Assembly (NCBI GenBank): GCA_950022295.1 | Contig: OX465596.1 | Location: forward strand, 1,984,001 to 2,048,000 | Length of the DNA: 64,000 nt | Source of the DNA: Bromus sterilis | Lineage: Eukaryota; Streptophyta; Magnoliopsida; Poales; Poaceae | Direction of reading: 5' to 3' | Shown here: one piece after another, positions 57,433 through 64,000 of the stretch | How the letters are laid out: every line of letters begins with the position of its first letter | Numbering within the stretch: position 1 is the stretch's first letter | The notes under the pieces: generated by a model | The model's input: the letters and a program-made list of their open reading frames with translations, nothing else | The model's database searches: none | What the model was told of the DNA's origin: nothing | Made by a program: the position numbers and the translations under genes

Positions 57433-60400
57433 AACCCCAAGGTGAGCTTACGTGTCGGTCATCAACACTCACCGTTTTGACCGATTCTGGCCCATTTCGT
57501 GGACTATTATTCACAGTTTGGGGTCACGGAGCGATTTCCATGGTTGCGAAACCCCAAGGTTCACTTACGTGTCGGTGATCAATACTCGCCGTTTTGGACG
57601 ATTTTGGCCTGTTTCATGGGCTATTGCTCACTGCTTTGTGGTCCTAGAGCAGTTTCCACGATTGATGAACCACGAAGCGCGTCTACATGTTGATCATCAA
57701 CAATCACAGTTTTGGCTAATTCTGGCCCGTTCCTTGGACTATTACTCACCACTTTGGGCCCCCGGATCGATTTCCATGGTTGTTGAACCCTAAGGTGAGA
57801 TTATGGGTCGGTGATCAACACTCGCCATTTGGCCGATTCCGGCTCGCTTTATAGGCTATTGCTCACCGTTTTGAGGTCCCAGAGCGATTTCCACGATTGG
57901 AGAACCCCTCGGCGTGTTTACGTGTCGCTCATTAACACTCGCTGTTTTGGCTGATTGTGGCCCGTTTCATGGGTTGTTGCTCACCGTTTTGAGGTCGCGG
58001 AGCAATTTCCATGGATGTGAAACCCCAAGGTGTGCTTATGTGTCAGTGATCAAGACTCCCGTTTTGGACGATTCTGGCCCATTTCATGGACTATTACTCA
58101 CCGTTTTGGGATCCCGAAGCGATTTCCATGCCTGGGAAACCCCATTGTGCGCTTACATGTAGGTGATCAATACTCGTCCTTTTGGTCGATTTTGGCCCGT
58201 TTCATGGGCTATTGCCACCGTTTTGGGTCCTAGAGCGGTTTCCACGGTTGATGAACCACGTGGCGCGTTTAAGTGTTTCATCAACAATAGCAATTTTGGC
58301 TGATTCTGGCCCGTCTCGTGGACTATTACTCCCCGTTTTGGGGTCCCGGCGCGATTTCCCCGATTGATGAACCCCGAGGTGCGTTTACGTGACGGTTATC
58401 ATCACTTGAGTCTTGGTAGATTCTGACCCGTTTTATAGGCTTTATATGCTCAGCATTTTGGGGTCCCAGAGTAATTTTCACGAATAGCAAAACCCCAAGG
58501 TGAGCTTAAGTGTCGCTCATCAACACTCACTGTTTTGGTCGATTCTGGCCCATTTCGTGGACTATTACTCACCGTTTTCGGGGCCCGGAGCGATTTCCAC
58601 GGTTGCGAAACCCCAAGGTGCGCTTACGTGTCGGTGATCAATACTCGCTGTTTTGGCCGATTTTGGCCCATTTCATGGGCTATTGCTTACCGTTTTGGCC
58701 CGTTTTATGGACTATTGCTCACCGTTTTGGGGTCCTAGAGTAGTTTCCACGATTGATGAACCACGAGGCGCATTTACGTGTCAATCATCAACAATCACTA
58801 TTTGTGTTGATTCTGGCTCGTTTCGTGTACTATTACTCACCGTTTTGGGGTCTGGTCGTTATTTCCACGATTGACGAACCCCGTGGTGCGTTTACGTGTC
58901 GGTTATCAACACTAAAAAATTTGCAGATTCTGACCTGTTTTACAGGCTATTGCTCACCCTTTTGGGGTCCGAGAGCAATTTTCAGGATTAGCGAAACCCT
59001 CGGTACGTTTGCCTGTTGGTCATTAACACTCGTCATTTTGGCCGATTCTGGCTCGTTTAATGGACTATTACTCACCGTTTTGTGGTCCCAAAGTGGTTTC
59101 CATGATTAATGACCCCCGAGGTGTGTTTAGGTGCCAGTCATCAATAATAGTTGTTTCGGCCGATTCTGGCCCGTTTCGTGGACTATTACTCACCGTTTTG
59201 GGGTCCCGGAGCTATTTTGATGATTGTGAAACCCCAAGGTGTGATTACGTTCCGGTGATCAACACTCGCCGTTTTGGCCGATTCTGGCCCGTTTCTTTGT
59301 CTATTGCTCATTGTTTTGGGGTCCTAGAGAGGTTTCCACGGTTGATGAACCATGAGGTGCGTTTACGTGTTAATCATCAACAATCACAGTTTTCGCTTAT
59401 TCTGGCCCGTTTCGTGGACTATTACTCACCGTTTTGGGGCCCGGAGTGATTTCCATGGTTGATGAACCCCAAGGTACGCTTACGGGTCGGTGATCAACAC
59501 TCACCCTTTTGGCCGATTCTGCCCCGTTTTATAGGCCATTGCTCACCGTTTCGAGGTCCCGGAGCGATTTCCACGATTGGCGAACCCCTTGGCGTGTTTA
59601 CGTGTCGATCATTAACACTCGCAGTTTTGGCTGATTGTGGCCCGTTTCATGGGCTGTTGCTCACCGTTTTGGGGTCTCGAAGCGATTTCCATGGTTTCGA
59701 AACTCCAAGGCGCGCTTACGTGTCATTGATCAACACTCGCCATTTTGGATGATTCTGGCCCGTTTCGTGGACTATTATTCACCGTTTCGGGGTCTCGAAG
59801 CGATTTCCATGGTTTTTAAACCCCAAGGTGCGCTTACATGTCGTTAATCAATACTCGTCGTTTCGGCCGATTCTGGCCCGTTTCATGGGCTATTGCTCAC
59901 CATTTTGGGGTCCTTGAGCGGTTTCCACGGTTGATGAACCACGATGTGCGTTTATGTGTCGATTATCAACAATCATAATTTTGGCTGATTCGGGCGTGTT
60001 TCGTGGACTTTTACTCACCATTTTGGGGTCCCGACGACATTTCAATGACTGATGAACCCCGAGGTGCGTTTATGTGTCGGTTATCAACACTGGAGTTTTG
60101 GTTATTCTAACTGTTTTGGGGTCCCAGAGCTATTTTCACGATTAGTGAAACCCCAAGGTGAGCTTACGTGTCGGTCATCAACACTCACCGTTTTGACCGA
60201 TTCTGGCCCAGTTCGTGGACTATTATTCACAGTTTGGGGTCCCGGAGCGATTTCCATGGTTGCGAAACCCCAAGGTTCACTTACGTGTCGGTGATCAATA
60301 CTCGCCGTTTTGGCCGATTTTGGCCTGTTTCATGGGCTATTGCTCAATGTTTTGGGGTCCTAGAGCAGTTTCCACGATTGATGAACCACGAAGCACGTCT

Positions 60401-63400
60401 ACGTGTTAATCATCAACAATCACAGTTTTGGCTAATTCTGGCCCGTTTCGTGGACTATTACTCACTGTTTTGGGGCCCCGGAGTGATTTCCATGGTTGCT
60501 GAACCCTAAGGTGCGCTTACGTCTCGGTGATCAACACTCGCCGTTTGGCTGATTCTGGCCCGCTTTATAGGGTATTGCTCACCGTTTTGAGGTCCCGGAG
60601 CGATTTCCACAATTGGCGAACCCCTCGGCGTGTTTACGTGTCGCTCACTAACACTCGCAGTTTTGGCTGATTGTGGCCCGTTTCATGGGTTGTTGCTCAC
60701 CATTTTGGGGTTATGGAGCGATTTCCATGGTTGCAAAACCCCAAGGTGCGCTTACGTGTAAGTGATCAACACTCACCGTTTTGGCCGTTTTTGGCCCATT
60801 TCGTGGACTATTTACTCACCTTTTTGGGGTCCCGAAGCGATTTCCATGCTTGCGAAACCCCAAGGTGCGCATACGTGTCGGTGATCAATACTCGTCGTTT
60901 TGGTCAATTCTGGCCCATTTCATGGGCAATTGCCCACCGTTTTTGGTCCTAGAGCGGTTTCCACGGTTGATGAACCACGAGGCGCGTTTACGTGTCGGTC
61001 ATCAACAAATACAATTTTGGGTGATGCTGGCCCGTCTCGTGGACTATTACTCACCGTTTTGGGGTCCCGGCGCGATTTCCATGATTGATGAACCCCGAGG
61101 TACGTTTACGTGACTATTATCATCACTGGAGTTTTGGTAGATTCTGACCCGTTTTATAGGCTATATATGCTCAGCATTTTGGGGCCCAGAGCGATTTTCA
61201 CGATTAGCGAAACCCCAAGGTGAGCTTACGTGTCACTCATCAACACTCACTGTTTTGACCGATTCTGGCCCATTTCATGGACTATTACTCACCGTTTTGG
61301 GGGCCCGGAGCGATTTCCACGGTTGCGAAACCCCAAGGTGCGCTTACGTGTCGGTGATCAATACTCGTTGTTTTGGCCGATTTTGGCCCGTTTCGTGGGC
61401 TATTGCTCACCGTTTTGGCCCGTTTTGTGGACTATTGCTCACCTTTTTGCGGTCCTAGAGTAGTTTCCACGATTGATGAACCACGGGGCGCATTTACGTG
61501 CCGATCATCAACAACCACAATTTTGGCTGATTCTGGTTCGTTTCGTGGACTATTACTCACTGTTTTGGGGTCTCGTCGTGATTTCTACGATTGACGAACC
61601 CCGTGGTGCATTTACGTGTCGGTTATCAACACTGGAATTTTGGCAGATTCTGACCCGTTTTACAGGCTATTGCTCACCGTTTTGGGGTCCCAGAGCAATT
61701 TTCACGACTAGAGAAACCCTCGATACATTTGCGTGTTGGTAATTAACACTCATCGTTTTGGCCGATTCTGGCTCGTTTAATGGACTGTTACTCACCGTTT
61801 TGGGGTCCCGGGGCTATTTCGATGATTGTGGAACCCCAAGGTGCGCTTAAGTTTCGGTGATCAACACTCGCCGTTTTGGCCGACTCTGTCCCGTGTCTTG
61901 GGCTATTGCTCACTGTTTTGGGGTGCTAGAGCGGTTTCCACGGTAGATGAACCACGAGGCGCGTTTACGTGTTCATCATCAACAATCACAGTGTTGGCAT
62001 ATTCTGGCCCGTTTCGTGGACTATTACTCACCGTTTTGGGGCCCGGGGTGATTTCCATGGTTGATGAACCCAAGGTGCGCTTACGGGTCGGTGATCAACA
62101 CTCACCCTTTTGGCCGATTCTGCCCCGTTTTATAGGCCATTGCTCACCGTTTCAAGGTCCCGGAGCGATTTCCACGATTGGAGAACCCCTTGGCGTGTTT
62201 ACGTGTCGATCATTAACACTCGCAGTTTTGGCTGATTGTGGCCCGTTTCATGGGTTGTTGCTCACCGTTTTGGGGGCTCGAAGCGATTTCCATGGTTTCG
62301 AAACTCCAAGGCGAGCTTACGTGTTAGTGATCAACACTCGCCGTTTTGGATGATTCTGGCCCATTTCGTGGACTATTATTCACCGTTTCGTGGTCTCGAA
62401 GCGAGTTCCATGGTTTTTAAACCCCAAGGTGCGCTTACATGTCGTTAATCAATACTCGTCGTTTTGGCCGATTCTGGCCCGTATCATGGGCTATTGCTCA
62501 CCATTTTGGGGTCCTTGAGCGGTTTCCACGGTTGATGAGCCACGAGGCACATTTATGTGTCGATCATCAACAATCACAATTTTGGCTGATTCAGGCATGT
62601 TTCGTGGACTATTACTCACCGTTTTGGGGTCCCGGCGCGATTTCCACTACTGATGAACCCCGATGTGTGTTTATGTGGCGGTTAGCAACACTGGAGTTTT
62701 GGTAGTTTCTGAACCGTTTCTTAGGCTATTGCTCACCGTTTTTGGGTCCCAGAGCTATTTTCACGATTAGTGAAACCCCAAGGTGACCTTACGTGTCGGT
62801 CATCAACACTCACTGTTTTGACCGATTCTGGCCCATTTCGTGGACTATTATTCAAAGTTTGGGGTCCCGGAGCGATTTCCATGGTTGCGAAACCCCAAGG
62901 TGTGCTTACGTGTCGGTGATCAATACTCGCTGTTTTGGCCGATTCTGGCCCGTTTCATGGGCTCTTGCTCACTGTTTTGGGGTCCTACAGCAGTTTCCAC
63001 GATTGATGAACCACGAAGCGCGTCTACGTGTTGATCATCAACAATCACAGTTTTGGCTAATTCTGGCCCGTTTCGTGGACTATTACTCACCGTTTTGGGG
63101 CCCCGAAGCGATTTCCATGGTTGCTGAACCCTAAGGTGTGCTTACGTGTCGGTGATCAACACTCGCCGTTCGGCTGATTCTGGCCTGCTTTATAGGCTAT
63201 TGCTCACCGTTTTGAGGTCCCGGAGCGATTTCCACGATTGGCGAACCCCTCGGCGTGTTTACGTGTCGCTCATTAACACTCGCAGTTCTGGCTTATTGTG
63301 GCCCGTTTCATTGGCTGTTGCTCACCGTTTTGGGGTTACGGAGTGATTTCGATCGTTGCGAAACCCCAAGGTAAGCTTACGTGCAAGTGATCAACACTCA

Positions 63401-64000
63401 CCGTTTTGGCCGTTTCTGGCCCATTTTGTGGACTATTAATTCACTGTTTTGGGGTCACGAAGCGATTTCCATGCTTGCGAAACCCCAAGGTCCGCATACG
63501 TGGCGGTGATCAATACTCGTCGTTTTGGTCGATTCTGGCCCGTTTGCTGGGCTATTGCCCACCGTTTTTTTGTCCTAGAGCGGTTTCCACGGTTGATGAA
63601 CCACGAGGCGCGTTTACGTGTCGATCATCATAAAATAAAATTTTGGCTGATTCTGGCCCGTCTCATGGACTATTACTCAGCGTTTTGGGGTCCCGGCGCG
63701 ATTTCCACGATTGATGAACCCCGTGGTGCGTTTACGTGACGGTTATCATCATTGGAGTTTTGGTAGATTCTGACCCGTTTTATAGGCTATATATGCTCAG
63801 CATTTTGGGGTCCCAGAGTGATTTTCACGATTAGCGAAACCCCAAGGTGATCTTACGTGTCGATCATTAACACTCGCAGTTTTGGAAAATTGTGGCCCGT
63901 TTCATGGGATGTTGCTCACCGTTTTGGGTTCTCGAAGCTTTTTTACATGGTTGCGAAACCCCAAGGTGCGCTTAAATGTCCTTAATCAATACTCGTCGTT
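57433..64000. repeat. Satellite block S3, pSc119.2-like with higher-order repeat
   Basis: About 55 monomers of roughly 118-120 bp run to the window edge. Marked monomers recur in order: a variant with cagcatttt at 58451, 61172 and 63798; a shortened monomer at 58691 and 61411; a ggttg(c/t)tgaaccctaagg variant at 57778, 60494 and 63119. These give spacings near 2.72 kb and then 2.60-2.63 kb, a higher-order unit of about 22-23 monomers. Frames of 60-175 codons run across monomers but are not supported as genes. Confidence 0.92.

Noticed and set aside
57452..63739. Many frames of 60-175 codons in the satellite blocks, with repeated peptides, as a possible repeat protein family
   Set aside because: The monomer is simply poor in stop codons on the plus strand and frames are open in several phases at once. 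The period is not a multiple of three, starts differ between copies, and no signal favours one frame.

Overview
The window is Triticeae-type grass DNA (wheat, rye, Aegilops or a relative; species not resolved). I find no host gene, tRNA or rRNA gene. The ground layer is a tandem satellite of about 118-120 bp that matches, from memory, the pSc119.2 subtelomeric family (recurring motif gtggactattactcacc). LTR retrotransposons are nested inside it. The boundaries rest on TG..CA termini, 5-bp target-site duplications (TSDs), primer-binding sites (PBS) and polypurine tracts (PPT) read directly from the sequence.

Layout. Element A (1-15560, minus strand) is a Ty3/gypsy chromovirus cut by the window on the left and truncated inside reverse transcriptase at 15560, where satellite begins. 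Element B (3780-13005, minus) is a BARE/Angela/WIS-like copia element inserted at A's LTR/PPT boundary. Satellite block S1 (15561-17027) and block S2 (21082-22937) are separated by element C (17028-21081), a solo LTR of A's family with TSD gtgaa. Element D (22938-57432, minus, TSD aaccc) sits in the array between S2 and S3. Inside D is element E (28398-55564, plus, TSD acgat), an Athila-like element with gag and protease but no reverse transcriptase. Inside E's 3' LTR is element F (37588-55385, minus, TSD ctatc), a composite chromovirus with three LTRs and two internal regions. Satellite block S3 (57433-64000) runs off the right edge. On the right the nesting is four layers deep: satellite, D, E, F.

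How the parts work. F's longer internal region carries ORF0, then gag, protease, reverse transcriptase, RNase H and integrase with a chromodomain; a single nonsense codon breaks the polyprotein. A plausible 333-nt intron would fuse ORF0 in frame to Gag. D, E and B lack working polymerase and must have moved with enzymes supplied by other elements. The satellite shows a higher-order repeat of about 2.6-2.75 kb whose phase continues across the C insertion, confirming C as a clean solo LTR.

Limits. Family names are by recognition, not by database search. Divergence counts are by eye. Splice sites are consensus-based predictions.
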